64,000 nt of DNA from Melitaea cinxia (GCF_905220565.1 NC_059420.1:2480001-2544000), one strand, 5' to 3'. Shown: positions 12,801 through 21,670, numbered from the stretch's first letter. Program-made: numbers and translations. Notes: generated by a model from the letters alone, not told the origin.

Positions 12801-15800
12801 TGTTTGAGACCATATATAGCTTTATTCAGTTTAAGAACTTTATTTTTATCAACATTAGAACATTCAAAACTATCTGGTTTTTCCATATATATAGTCTCCT
12901 CCAACTCTCCATTAAGAAACGCAGTCTTAACATCTAAATGACTAGTTTTAAAATCAAGCTGCACTGCTAAAGCAAACAATAACCTTAAAGTAGTATGACG
13001 AACCACAGGGGAGAAAGTCTCATTGTAATCAATACCCCATTTTTGATTATAGCCTTTTGCAACTAGTCTAGCACGGTAACAAATGTTATTGTCTCCATCA
13101 TGTTTTTTTTTAAGTACCCATTTACACTTTACAATAGTTCCACCTTTTGGAGCATCTACAAGCTCCCACGCACTATTATTATTGAAACACTGTATTTCTT
13201 CTTTAACAGCACGTAACCAGTTTTCCCTCTCAGGGCCTCGCAGAGCTTCCTCCAAAGTTAACTCGCTGTCATCTAATGCACTGCAACTTTCTGTACACAT
13301 ATTTGAGAAACCATACCTATCTGGTTTACTCCTAGGTCGAATAGGCAATACTCGTATTGCACTTCCAGTACTCCCTGCAGAACTGTCTGACTCTTCAGTC
13401 TCACTCGGCACAAAAGAAGGATCTTCTGGGTTATCGGTAAATGAGATAAATGAATCATCTGACTGACAACTGTCCCCCACTGAATCTGAAGTTTCTTTTG
13501 TTTCATCTATGGGAGATGTATTCAAATTTAAGTTCTCTACAGTAGCTGTCACATTGCTATTATGCAATTTATTTTCAATTATTATGACATCACGACTGCT
13601 GGTTATCAACTTCGATTCTGGATTATATATCCTATATCCTTTAATATTGTCTGAGTAGCCCACCAGAATACATTTAACAGACTTCTTGTCCCACTTTAAC
13701 CTTTTTTCTTTAGGAACATGCACCATAACAGTACTCCCAAACACCTTAAGATGACTAATATCAGGTTTCTTATTAGTCCACAATTCGTAAGGAGTTTTAT
13801 TGTTCAAGCCAGCTGATACTGTCCGGTTCTGCAAATAAACAGCCGTATTAGTTGCCTCTGCCCAGAACTCTTTCTTCAAACCAGCATCAAACAATAAGCA
13901 TCGAGCCTTTTCAATAACAGTTCTATTCATGCGCTCACTTAAACCATTCTGTTCAGGTGTATATGTGTTAGTCTTTTGGTGAGTTATACCCTTTTGCTTT
14001 AAATAATTTTGAAATTCATGACTACAAAATTCTCGACCATTGTCACTGCGAAGAATTTTTATTTTTTTACTCTGTGCATTCTCTACACTGGCTACATAAT
14101 TTCTAAAACATTGAAAAGTTTCACTTTTGTTTTTCATAAAGTAAATGTGAGTCATGCGACTATAATCATCAATAAAGATAATAAAATACCTTGATCCTCC
14201 AAGAGAGACAATTTCCATAGGTCCACATACATCAGTATGGATAACCTCTAGCAACTGAGTACTTCTATTGCCACTGCTTGGAAAAGGTAAACGACTCTGC
14301 TTACCTTCACAACATGTCACGCAGGAACTTTTACTTATCACCGCTTTCTGCTCCATGTTTAAACCTTCCACAGCATCCTGCATTTTATTTAGGCAGGAAC
14401 TGTTGACATGTCCGAGCCTGCGATGCCACATTTCACTTGAAACCACCGCTCCAGCTGACAGATGCACGGGCATATTGAGTCTGTATACACCATTGACTAA
14501 AGTAGCTGCAGCTACCAAAACTCCCTCGCTATTATAAATGTCACAACCACCAGCTCTAAAGTTCACTTTATTGCCATTTTTAATAAGTTGACTCACTGAC
14601 AAGAGGTTTGTTGTGAGACTTGGAACACACATAACCTCTAATACTGTCACATCAAAAACACATTCATCAGTACAAGTAGTTATTTGTACACTGCCGGAAC
14701 ACTTAACTGGTACTTTATTTTCGTTAGCAACAACAATTTCCTTTACACATTGTTCGTAAGACGGATTTATAATCCAATGTTCATTTGTTGTTAAATGTAC
14801 ACTCGCACCAGAGTCGACATACCAATCAGATTTGCTATAAAATCCACTAAGAAACACAGCACTGAATGCGTTCGTTTGCTTCCGATCTATTTCTTTGGAA
14901 TTATTTGCATTTGGACACTGATTCCGAAATGTCCTATTTGTTTACATCGAAAACATTTCACTTTCGATTTTGACAACTGACCGCCATCTTTGCTGCCGCT
15001 TCTGTCTTTGTCGATTTGCATAACCTTTTTCTTATGTTGGCTCCATTGATTTTTACTATGAAGTGTACCAAAAGCAGTTCCGTTAATTTCTCGAACTACC
15101 GACTCCATATCTAATAATTTTGATTTGATCGAATCCGTTGTGATATTAATTCCAGAATGCTCGATCGCCATTATCATTGGCGAAAATTTATCAGGCAATC
15201 CCGCCAACAGCAATGAACCTATCCATTCGTCGCTGATATTAAAACCAGTTCCAGCCAATTTCTGTCCTGTTTCAACTAATTGAGTCACGTATAAATTCAT
15301 AGAATCACAATCCTCTAACCGTATTGATATTAATTTTCTCAATAATCCAATTCTTCGAGTAAATCCAGAGTCATCATAAAGCGATTTCAATTTATTCCAT
15401 AGTTCCCTCGTAGATTTTACTTCTTTGATATGAACATAAATGGAGGTATCTATAGTTAAAATCAATTTGGCTCTGGTTTTAGCGTCATCCACTGCTCCAA
15501 CTGGCGCTTGTCCTTGCTCGGGCTTGATGCATCCTAGCGTCCCTTCTAACACCAAGAAGTTCTCGGCCGCAAAACACCACTCATTATAATTTTCTCGCCC
15601 TTTGAGTTTAGGCATGTTCACCATGTAGTTTGAGTTAGACGCCATTACTAATTTTTTAGCACAAATTATTTTCCGCACCAACCACAACTCTGTCCTTATT
15701 CTGCAACTATTATCAATCTCTAGATAATACACTGTCGCAAGAACTAGTTGTACAGCCACTAATTACCTGGGTACCTGGGCCCATAACCTGTTATAATTAT

Positions 15801-16764
15801 CTTATAATTAAGAGGCTTAATGAAACGTGCTTTTACTTGTGCTGCCAAAACGGAAGAGAAATATATTTTAAATTTATGTTACACAGAGTACAACAATGAC
15901 ACAGACTAATTATATCAATCACCACAGATAACTTATAAATAGCAACAATAGTAATTTGAGTACTCACAATTTAACATATTGTTTATACTAGCTGACCTGG
16001 CGAACTTCGTATCACCTTATTTTTTTCTGAAATATAATAATAACATAAATATATCAAAATAAAATATAGCCTATCTTTTAAGTTGGATCAAACTGCATAC
16101 GGTGTGCAAATTTGACTAAAATCGGTTAAGTAGTTTAGGAGTCCATTGAGGACAAACATTGTGACACGAGATTTATATATATTAAGATATACACTTACTT
16201 GCTATCTATAATATATGTACACTTATTGTCTAGTTAACGTATATGTACACTTATGGCCTACTTGGCCTACTTACAATATACACTTAACCTATGTTATTAT
16301 TAGTATTTTTTTTTTTACTTACTCCCTAAGTTTTTTCCTTATATTAAATTACAATTTATTCCTACAATAAGGTGTGCTACAATTTTAACATTTCGAGCAC
16401 ACCTCAATGACGGCGGCATCCCTGTGAGAGCCTATAGTTAGCGTGATGACTCTCTAAATTGAGCATTACACGACCCGCAGCTTGCGTGTTGTTGTCGTTG
16501 TTCTGTTGTTATTAGTTAGGAGATGGAACCACCTACCTGATCTACGGGTCTTACCACCTATAAAGGAAATTCTAATGTTCTTGTAGAGCCTCTTAATTAT
16601 ATGTAGTACGTATTATATTCATTATGATTTCCGGTTAAACTGATTATCAGTAAATAAGTGTATACTTAAATGTGTCTTGAAATTATATTTCATTTCAGCT
16701 ATTTCAATCAATGGACGAATGGACGCGTCATATACAAACGGAAAACGAAATTTCTTCTTTCTAG
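600..16764 (+). CDS. C2H2 zinc-finger protein with an internal FLYWCH-like segment (8 exons, whole span)
   Basis: Exons 600-817, 1399-1511, 3558-3685, 7380-7515, 8071-8204, 9035-9167, 10280-10488 and 16699-16764. Every junction has GT-AG ends and the phases agree (2,1,0,1,0,1,0), giving 378 residues. Order of parts: acidic N-terminus, two fingers in exon 1 (about residues 23-44 and 57-75), the second completed by exon 2; fingers CHFC (exon 2), CHIC (exon 3), CPLC (exon 4); a 90-residue segment across exons 5-6 with spaced Cys and a final HxxH; finger CDTC plus a His-Gly tract in exon 7; a short last exon. Likely a nuclear DNA-binding protein; the target is unknown. The start may lie upstream: ATG 600 is only the first in-frame Met left in this exon, and an acceptor at 620-621 is also possible. 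Introns hold SINEs, LINE tails and a complete Copia. Confidence 0.72.
862..1195. repeat. Three abutting pieces of a common interspersed repeat, partly as an inverted pair
   Basis: 862-970 is a forward piece (phrase CTGCTTTCAAGCAGTGTTG). 980-1105 is a reverse piece (GCAAACAAGCGTACGGCTCA). 1110-1195 is forward again and complementary to the middle piece. The family recurs more than ten times in the window, for example 30940-31210 and 58568-58845. It looks SINE-like but I see no clear polymerase III boxes. Confidence 0.65.
1210..1377 (+). repeat. LINE 3-prime tail with TTTGATTTTGATTT end
   Basis: Contains GCAGAATCTACATTCCGAAT and an AATAAAGTGG signal, then the TTGATTTTGATTTGACTTT tail. Related minus-strand tails are at 46815-46925, 51315-51480 and 52150-52330. 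It ends about 20 bp before the acceptor of zinc-finger exon 2. Confidence 0.5.
1399..1511 (+). CDS. Zinc-finger gene, exon 2
   Basis: Acceptor AG at 1397-1398. The first base completes Arg and is followed by Cys-His, which closes the finger begun in exon 1 (HFNRCH). It then encodes a complete finger with CHFC and HLRMKH. The donor GGCT|GTACGA is weak, but it is the only GT that precedes the in-frame stop and keeps phase 1 with exon 3. Confidence 0.75.
1722..1998 (+). repeat. RTE-like LINE 3-prime tail
   Basis: About 275 bp with GAATATAGCCACCCCCTC at the start, GGAACTTAAAAAGCC, CGGCCCTGCGGTCACCAAC, and GATAGGCTGAAGTGATGAG at the end. Same family as 2569-2762, 10955-11212 and, inverted, 26120-26285, 43430-43770 and 56555-56690. 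No reading frame of its own. Confidence 0.55.
2070..2185 (+). repeat. Interspersed repeat (TAAACTACTG... family)
   Basis: Recurs at 9940-10030, 23641-23730 and 33590-33665, sharing CTTATAAATGGTATG and a later ATGTCTCTC/ATATCTCTC. Class unknown. Confidence 0.45.
2569..2762 (+). repeat. RTE-like LINE 3-prime tail nested in the CCGACTTC repeat
   Basis: Truncated copy of the 1722-1998 family, starting at GTTGGCTTTAAAATACAC and ending AGGCTAAAGTTTGATGAG. Flanks CACGACA and AATGACA suggest a short imperfect duplication. Confidence 0.5.
2794..3376. mobile_element. 583-bp MITE with about 48-bp terminal inverted repeats and 8-bp duplication
   Basis: Ends GGTTATTATGTACAATA on the left and, inverted, GGCTATTATGTACAATA on the right, with similarity continuing through GGTAGATTTTTTTAT and CGGAGGTTAAAT. 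Both sides carry AAAAAAGG (2786-2793 and 3377-3384). The interior is GC-rich at 2930-3010 and noncoding. An 8-bp duplication fits hAT, P or Merlin; the ends do not decide. Confidence 0.7.
3558..3685 (+). CDS. Zinc-finger gene, exon 3
   Basis: Acceptor AG at 3556-3557 and donor GTACTC at 3686. It encodes a basic linker and one clean finger, CHICGRDFSQ followed by HLWKAH. Phase 1 in, phase 0 out. Confidence 0.75.
3755..4047 (-). mobile_element. tRNA-derived SINE, head type A
   Basis: On the minus strand the head reads CGCGTTGGCGCAATGGTCAC and has box B GGGTTCGATCCCCGC. The body is shared with type B copies. Sits in intron 3 of the zinc-finger gene, antisense. Confidence 0.75.
4109..4290. mobile_element. 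182-bp MITE with 14-bp perfect terminal inverted repeats
   Basis: Left end GAAGTAAAACTTCT and right end AGAAGTTTTACTTC. The interior has CCGATCACACTTTTCGTAA. Diverged copies lie at 44256-44410 and 52899-53047. No coding. Confidence 0.65.
4365..4435 (+). repeat. SINE body fragment
   Basis: ACATTTGTATTGGTCATACA followed by GATGTTTGTCGTGGTCTGGG matches the middle of head type A SINEs. Confidence 0.5.
4788..6108 (+). CDS. LINE reverse transcriptase, C-terminal part (Jockey/CR1 group)
   Basis: About 440 residues open to a TGA at 6106-6108. Ordered RT motifs: NYRPISLATVIAKVLD (fingers), FLDLSKAFDTI (first catalytic Asp), VRQGGLTSPRLFNLYM, and ISYADDMVLL (catalytic YADD, intact), then a thumb and connection region ending in basic residues. 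The endonuclease and the N-terminal half of the RT are missing by 5-prime truncation, so there is no natural start; the first codons belong to the flanking tail. No frameshift or stop is seen, so the copy is fairly young but incomplete. Family within the Jockey/CR1 side of LINEs is an estimate. Confidence 0.8.
4788..6331 (+). mobile_element. 5-prime-truncated non-LTR retrotransposon with TTAAGAG duplication
   Basis: The element begins inside the reverse-transcriptase ORF and ends in an AAATA-rich tail. TTAAGAG occurs at 4781-4787 and at 6332-6338, directly flanking it. Inserted in the sense direction within intron 3 of the zinc-finger gene. Confidence 0.75.
6540..6735 (-). repeat. Degenerate SINE head-like sequence
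   Basis: The minus strand begins CTACGTCGGCGCAGTGGTCA, similar to head type A, with a decayed box B (GGAGTTTGATG). No recognisable body follows. Sequence 6736-7379 holds nothing I recognise. Confidence 0.35.
7380..7515 (+). CDS. Zinc-finger gene, exon 4
   Basis: Acceptor AG at 7378-7379 and donor GTAAGT at 7516. It encodes a finger with CPLCSERVSYGANF and HLLQRH, then an acidic Glu-rich linker. Phase 0 in, phase 1 out. The intron after it (7516-8070) holds no recognised element until the SINE head at 7950. Confidence 0.75.
7950..8056 (-). repeat. SINE head (type A) ending beside a splice acceptor
   Basis: ATACAAATGTTTGTCATGTG, GGGGATCGAACCCGC and GTTGTCCTAACGCGTC are the inverted head of the type A SINE. 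The outer end lies about 14 bp before zinc-finger exon 5. Confidence 0.6.
8071..8204 (+). CDS. Zinc-finger gene, exon 5 (FLYWCH-like segment, first half)
   Basis: Acceptor ATAG at 8067-8070 and donor GTAAAT at 8205. Phase 1 in completes Asp with exon 4; phase 0 out. It encodes FMMYKSAIQEETKFRF, a Lys/Thr-rich strand and HYMCSQSG. The Cys is the first ligand of a putative FLYWCH/WRKY-GCM1-type zinc site completed by exon 6. Without this exon, exon 4 cannot be joined to exon 6 in frame. Confidence 0.7.
8240..8470 (+). repeat. Common interspersed repeat, forward copy
   Basis: CTCGACCTTACAGAAGATCA and GCGCTTGCGATACTTCTGGT place it in the 30940-31210 family. The end is truncated. Confidence 0.6.
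8471..9034. other. Intron sequence, nothing recognised
   Basis: AT-rich, with no reading frame, RNA fold or repeat that I recognise. Confidence 0.4.
9035..9167 (+). CDS. Zinc-finger gene, exon 6 (FLYWCH-like segment, second half)
   Basis: Acceptor AAAG at 9031-9034 and donor GTGAGT at 9168. It encodes GKGKRPAPERQIYKTGKACP, then a hydrophobic strand and KTHVGHG. The Cys and the terminal HxxH complete a C...C...HxxH pattern with exon 5, as in FLYWCH-like zinc modules. Phase 0 in, phase 1 out. Confidence 0.72.
9186..9475 (-). mobile_element. Helitron-like element
   Basis: Plus-strand reading starts ACTAGCTGACCCGGCGAACT, the inverted 3-prime end of a Helitron, with AATCGGTCCAACCGTTCTCG near the other end. 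Confidence 0.5.
9494..9660 (+). repeat. Common interspersed repeat, truncated forward copy
   Basis: GGACACAGCAGGAAATTTCC and ACAGCTAAATAATACTGC; stops near the family centre. Confidence 0.6.
10035..10205 (+). repeat. Common interspersed repeat, forward copy
   Basis: CAACGCGCTTGCGATGCTTG then CTTGCCATCAGGTGAGCTGT, the downstream half of the family. Confidence 0.6.
10280..10488 (+). CDS. Zinc-finger gene, exon 7, with His-Gly repeat
   Basis: Acceptor GTAG at 10276-10279 and donor GTAAGT at 10489. It encodes a Cys-Pro-Tyr-Tyr lead, a finger CDTCGARVPHERMRDHADRH, and a tract of alternating Gly with His, Leu, Pro or Ser made by a GGACAC/GGACTC-type hexanucleotide repeat (10418-10482). The exon is strikingly GC-rich for the locus. 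An internal AAAGGTAAGT at 10318 looks like a donor, but the frame runs through it into the finger. Phase 1 in, phase 0 out. Confidence 0.7.
10640..10830 (+). pseudogene. LINE reverse-transcriptase remnant (Jockey-like)
   Basis: About 60 residues: QLARILNQLTSEFN and then FFDMEKSFDRVWHAGLQTKL, the catalytic strand A of a Jockey-type RT. Nothing else of the element is left. Confidence 0.6.
10955..11212 (+). repeat. RTE-like LINE 3-prime tail
   Basis: GGAACTTATAAAGCCAACCG, CACAGGCCCAAGACGGCCAG and GTGGAGGCCTAGCAGTGGAG; same family as 1722-1998. Confidence 0.55.
11496..11683 (-). repeat. Copia 3-prime LTR
   Basis: 188 bp from TGTTATAATT to CAATTTAACA as read on the plus strand; by eye the same as 15789-15976. 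Confidence 0.9.
11684..11694 (-). other. Copia polypurine tract
   Basis: Minus strand GAGAGTGGGGG ends exactly at the 3-prime LTR, the expected plus-strand primer. Confidence 0.8.
11729..14925 (-). CDS. Copia pol: protease, integrase, reverse transcriptase, RNase H
   Basis: About 1040 residues without a stop. Numbered from codon 14857: aspartic protease WYVDSGAS (catalytic Asp about 15), the HRRLGHVN...CVTC zinc site of the integrase, integrase core with HTDVCGPM and RSDNGREF, RT with KCKWVLKKK and TLYVDDFFIF (YVDD, about 735), RNase H with SSTEAEYMALTEG (about 945). Gene order INT before RT is the Copia order. The gag-pol ORF is normally one frame; here the pol frame joins gag only across a one-base shift near 14923-14926, so full polyprotein is not expected without a frameshift event. 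Confidence 0.92.
14887..15645 (-). pseudogene. Copia gag, frameshifted in the zinc knuckle
   Basis: The Met at 15645 (MASNSNYMVN) is the likely start; the frame is open 38 codons further up to 15759. Contains the gag UBN2-like core (MPKLKGRENYNEWCFA, IYVHIKEVKSTRELWNKLK) and a knuckle CFRCKQIGHF whose last Cys is lost: after HF the frame shifts and ends at 14887. The continuing frame carries a normal knuckle end and runs into pol. A real deletion or a base-calling error at a short C run are both possible. Confidence 0.85.
15774..15788 (-). other. Copia primer binding site, half initiator-Met tRNA type
   Basis: Minus strand GGTTATGGGCCCAGG follows the 5-prime LTR directly. It is complementary to the anticodon region of insect initiator tRNA-Met, as known for Drosophila copia. 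Confidence 0.8.
15789..15976 (-). repeat. Copia 5-prime LTR
   Basis: 188 bp, same sequence as the LTR at 11496-11683, with TG...CA ends. Should hold the element promoter; contains TATAAATAG within the terminal part. Confidence 0.9.
15988..16195 (-). mobile_element. Helitron-like element, same subfamily as 48226-48599
   Basis: ACTAGCTGACCTGGCGAACT, AAGTTGGATCAAACTGCATA and GACACGAGATTTATATATAT match the inverted tandem pair at 48226. Confidence 0.65.
16196..16698. other. Intron sequence, nothing recognised
   Basis: AT-rich; a short run of TTTTATT and no coding signal. Confidence 0.4.
16699..16764 (+). CDS. Zinc-finger gene, last exon
   Basis: Acceptor TTTCAG at 16693-16698; phase 0 matches exon 7. 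It encodes LFQSMDEWTRHIQTENEI and five more residues with the stop TAG at 16762-16764. The pattern resembles the second half of a finger, but Asn stands where the last His would be and no CxxC precedes it. An AATAAA is present at about 18025. Confidence 0.6.
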   Translation, partial: LFQSMDEWTRHIQTENEISSF

Positions 16765-16992
16765 TCACAGAAATAACGTCGATATACTAAGCAGTCTGTA
16801 GTTATATATCATATTTTAAATTTAACATTAAAAAAAACATGACGTAATGTCTGTCCAAAAAGTTATCTAAAATCCTGTATAAAATGTACTACGTGACATT
16901 GGCGATATCGTATGTGCACATTTGGCACTATTGAAAGCCATTTTAACCTAAAAAAGAAGAAGCAGTAAAACGTACTACATAGTACTGTCATT

Positions 16993-17171
16993 CAGTGGCG
17001 TAGCGAGCTTAACTCGCGCCCGTGGCACAATACATTTTTACCGCCCCTCCCCCCATTCGAAAACCATATAACGTGTCCAGCAGTTTTTAGTTTTTCGGAC
17101 CATTTGGCGCTCCTTTGTAACGTCCGGGGCATGATGCCCCCTGCCCCCCCCGCCCCTTCTTATGACACTGC
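16993..17171. mobile_element. Small hAT-like element (CAGTGGCGTA end)
   Basis: Starts CAGTGGCGTAGCGAG; the right end inverted reads CAGTGTCATAAG. C-rich interior. No clear 8-bp duplication. Confidence 0.4.
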
Positions 17172-18792
17172 TAACAAAGTATGTGCATCTTATGGTATGG
17201 TATGGTATTATGGTATGACCCCATAGGTATCGGCACGAGCATTGACCGCTAAGTTCGGATTGGGGATCACTTTGCTCATCGTGCAGGGTCGCAAACAGAA
17301 AATAGTACAAAATTTAAAAAACAAAATTGAAAGTACTTAGTACTCATTAAATATAAGTCATAAAATCACTAAAATAATGAATTTTCGATCGAGGCACAAA
17401 TTAATACCAAGGGTTTAGCACCCCTGAAATAATTTGAAAGCAACCAATCACACTCGACGTACGATGATAGTTTTGATTCAGTGTGGCTGACCAATCATTG
17501 GACGACAATATTTTTTTATTCAACTCGTAATAAATAATCAAAAATAAAGAGTCAAGCGTATGGCTGGCCTGATGGTAAGCGATTACCGTATCCTATAGAC
17601 GCCTGCAACACTAGAAGCATCGCAAGAGTGTTGTCAACCCTAGTCCCTACCTCTATCCTCTTTAGGGCATTATGATCATATTGCCCCTGTGATCACTTCT
17701 ACCATCAACGAGAAAAATATCAAAATGTTGTAGAGGTCAGCGCTCAATATGCCGTGTGCCGTTAACTATACTTCATAAATTTTGACAATTTGCTTAATTT
17801 TTTTTTAATGTCGCAATATGGCGTCGAAGTGTCAAACTGATCATACATATATTTTTTTAATATTAAATTTAATAGATGTATGTCAAATGGAATTTAAAAA
17901 TTGTTTTTACAAAAAAATGTATTTTTTTATTATACGTGACGTAAATCTGTAACGTATTATTATTAAGAAGTAAATGTTTATTTAGATTTGTCTATGGGAA
18001 TGACGTTGTTTGATTGTATTTTTAAATAAATGCTGTTTTCACGAAATTGGTTTTTATTTATTGAAAGTTTGAACCCGTTTATCTACACTAATATTGTAAT
18101 GAAAAAGATTTGGTCTTTTTTTTGGTTAGATTGTAAAAAATAAGCTCAAAAAAACAACCGATTTTAAAAATTCTTTCATCATGAGACTAAATAAAACGAA
18201 ACAAAATCGGAGCAAAATGTAGTTCACGCGTCAAAAGGTACGGGCGGAAAGCTAGAATATTACATGATTGTGGAAGTATCTTATCTATAAAGATATATAT
18301 CTTTATATATCTCATATCTAAAAATACATTAATAAATCTATTTATGTTTATCTTTACAAGTCATTTTGCTAAAACCATCGTTCAGTTTAACATAGTATTT
18401 ACAGTGGCAGAAAGTGACATCTAGTGTTGACTAGAAGGAGTCTACTTTAGTAGTTTATAGCGCCATCTAGCGTTCTTACTTATTCTTGGAAACTTACCAT
18501 TAGTTTACTAAACCATTAGTGTACTACTAAATAAGTAGCAGAACTAATCATGGATTTCCATCACTTAACAACGACAATGATGATAATAAATTAGGTTATA
18601 CTGTATATATTTATTTCGCATTAAAGATTAAAAGTTGTGGCAATAGTACTCTATTTGCTTTGTTTTATCGCGTTCAAATTATATTAGCGACATCTACTAT
18701 TAAGTAGCGTAATTGTTTTTACAATGCTAAAAAATTTTAACGTAGAATATAGATGGCGTGCGATGTATCGTCCACAATTAGTAAGGTAAGGT
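17172..18792. other. Intergenic region after the zinc-finger gene
   Basis: Holds a TATGG microsatellite (17190-17215), an inverted piece of the common repeat (17548-17640), a candidate AATAAA at about 18025, and AGATGGCG motifs at 18461 (inverted) and 18751. No coding evidence. Confidence 0.5.
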
Positions 18793-19035
18793 AGGGCACA
18801 ATATGAATTTCTTGCTAAAAATATGGAGCAGTCCGAGTGGAGGTACTACCTCGATCACACCTAAATACTACTGTTTTCAAGGAGTATTGTGTTCCTGTTG
18901 GTGAGTAAAGTGACCAGAGCTCCTGATTCCGTAATTCGCTGTCGTCAACACTCTTGCGTTGCTTCTGGTGTTGCAGAGGTCTATGGTAATCTCTTACCAT
19001 TAGTTGAGCCGTACGCTTGTTTGCCGACCTAGTGA
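18793..19035 (+). repeat. Common interspersed repeat, diverged forward copy
   Basis: GGTAGGGCACAATATGAATT, CTGTTTTCAAGGAGTATTGT and GAGCCGTACGCTTGTTTGCC. Confidence 0.65.
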
Positions 19036-21670
19036 TATAAAAAAACAATTTGTTATTTTTCTGTTATTAAATATTTGAAAACCTATCATTATCATATATA
19101 TTAATACGCTAAGGTTAAGATGTTTGCCTCCCTTTTTAGGAAAAAACCTCACAATTACTCCACATAAATTATATATCATTTTATAAATAATTGCTTGCTC
19201 TACCAGCATCAACAACTAAGTAAAAATTTTATTATTGCTTTTGTTTTTGTAAATTAATGAATTATTAAAATTATATATATGACGACTTTTATTTTGAAAC
19301 AACGTCAACGTGATTGACGGTCGGTAAATTGTTTGTTCAATATCAATTCAACTCAGGTATATACGTGTAAAGTGATAATATTATACTTATTTAGTGCGAA
19401 TTATTCGCACGGGTATAGCTAGTATTTGATATTATGATTAGATGTTATGCTACAGCTTAAAACGATGGAAGCTTTTAAGCTCTCACAGCCACCATCAACA
19501 CTTAGTTTCATAGGATTTCCGAGATTGACGCCATAGTTTCGGGCCCGATTGTCGAAATCTCGGATTTTCGACACGACAATCGCGGTGTAAATCTCGAAGA
19601 ATGAAGTATTCACAGTGACCGTTAAGGGGCTACAGAGTAGTTTTTTATCGAGCCTTTAAAAGTCTATTACTTCATAAAACCTCCTTTCTTCATATACAAT
19701 AGTTGGTCAATCACGAACATCAATTGTGCACAGTGACGTAAAAAAAATCGATTATTCAGGGTTTATATGTATATATTAATTAATAAAACTACAGCACTAC
19801 TATGATTCGATTTTAATTTATAAATAATAAACACATCTGTGATATTTTAGCATACAGGGGTAATTATTAGATCTTAATATTTTCGTTGTATCGAAAATGC
19901 AGTGACAAAAAAAATTATGATTTTTCTTACAAAACAACAAAAAAAAAAAAACTAAAAAAAATTTAATAGTATCTAAGATTGTTTTTGATTATTATTTATT
20001 TATTTTTCAATTTTGTATCCTTTATATATTGGAACACACTAATTACACATTATTTGCTACATTTTAAGGCAGTATACTATTATTTACAGGCACTATGGCG
20101 TATTAAAAGCTTTTATTTTACTTTTCACAAAAATAACAAAAAGTGTGTGTGTCAATTACGACGTACGACTGGAGTTTACTCCTTTAGATCGACTGTCTAA
20201 ATAGGCACAAAAAAGGGTTTCGATAGATGGCGTTAATAAAAACGTAACGAGGTTATTCGTTCAGTAGATATTACTCCTCTTTTTTTCATACCTCATATAA
20301 CCTTATAATCAAATATAAGAGAATATAATAAATAAATAAATATGAGAATCGATTCTTAAGGACTAAACTCCAAAAGTCTCCAAAAAATTCAAAAAAGTTC
20401 GTCTTTTGACAGATGACAGCATATTTTTCACATTTTCAATACACGCCTAAATATTGATTACACTTACAGTTTTAAGAAATGTCATTAAATAAAAGAAATA
20501 TACAAAAAAAAGGTTTTATATATTTAAAACTAAAATAATAAAATCAGATCTTCCTAAAGTATTACGTATTTACAATTAATACATATCACTATTTATTGTC
20601 TCTAATTTGATATTTTGGCACGAAACCTTCATTATCCTAAGTTTTTTTTATAAATTCGTTACATATTAAAATACAGACTAAAAATTTATTTAATAAGGCG
20701 GCTATATATACCACGTATTTTCGACAGATTAAAAATGTAATTAACTAAAAATGATAATTTTTACGATTACTTTATTTCAAAATCACAAACAGTAATAAAT
20801 TTAAAAAATAATACTTAGATTTATTTATAAATTATATTTATTTACACTATTTACATTTATATTTAAATAAAAACTATTTCGTAAAGTCAATACCTAGGTA
20901 CATAGTTTTTTAGACGACTTCATTGGGCACTCTTGCTTGATACTCCTTAAAGTACGACATTTTAGAAAATGTTAAACAAAATAAGAAATATTTCTATATA
21001 TTCCTTCTGTGCATGTGTTTGTCACTGAACTCCACCTAAGCGGCTGGATCGATTTGATAAAAAAATTATACGTATAGTTCTATGGGTTAATGGATGGTTT
21101 GAAAACACGATTGGACCTGGTAGATGGCGCTGCTATCAGTATGTTAGCAAGCAAATTTGGTAGCTGTATTTCGGGCAGGACAACGTCTGTCAGATCCGCT
21201 AGTAATTACTGGCTAACGAAAGTAGAAACACGACTTTTTTGCAAACTTTTTACATGACAACACTTAACTGTTCATACCATCGTGTATTTGCCTTTGGATT
21301 TGGGCATATCAAGTGGAAACCTACAAAAGCTCCGAAGACGAAAACATATCTAATACATTCAAACAGCTATTTTTTTAATTATCTTATATACATTATGTAC
21401 TATATGTATAAAATATTATACATATCAGAAACATATTTTCTTAAGTGTTATTATTCATCATAATGAATTAAGTAGGTACCTACATGTTTATGACCATTTT
21501 GAAAACCAATGCAAACTCTCAATTATATTGAATATACAGCAATAAAATTTAAAATAACCAAATAAACTCGGTAAGTTAAACTTTGTAATAAAAATTTACG
21601 AATTTCGGCGATGCCCCTAAAGATTTGGAAGAATCGGAATCAGAGTGTGGTGTCACTGACAGGCCATAAT
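19036..21670. other. AT-rich intergenic region, nothing coding
   Basis: Long A and T runs and short spurious frames. AGATGGCG at 20225 and 21122 are the only motifs I would note. Confidence 0.5.

Larger units (their letters stand above)
11496..15976 (-). mobile_element. Complete Copia-type LTR retrotransposon
   Basis: 4481 bp on the minus strand, flanked by TATTG on both sides (11491-11495, 15977-15981). The 188-bp LTRs read as identical, so the insertion is recent. Order on the minus strand: 5-prime LTR, primer site, gag, protease-integrase-RT-RNase H, purine tract, 3-prime LTR. It lies antisense in the last intron of the zinc-finger gene. One frameshift separates gag from pol. Confidence 0.92.

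Noticed and set aside
12711..14537. Plus-strand reading frames within the Copia
   Set aside because: They are shadows of the minus-strand pol and show no family resemblance.
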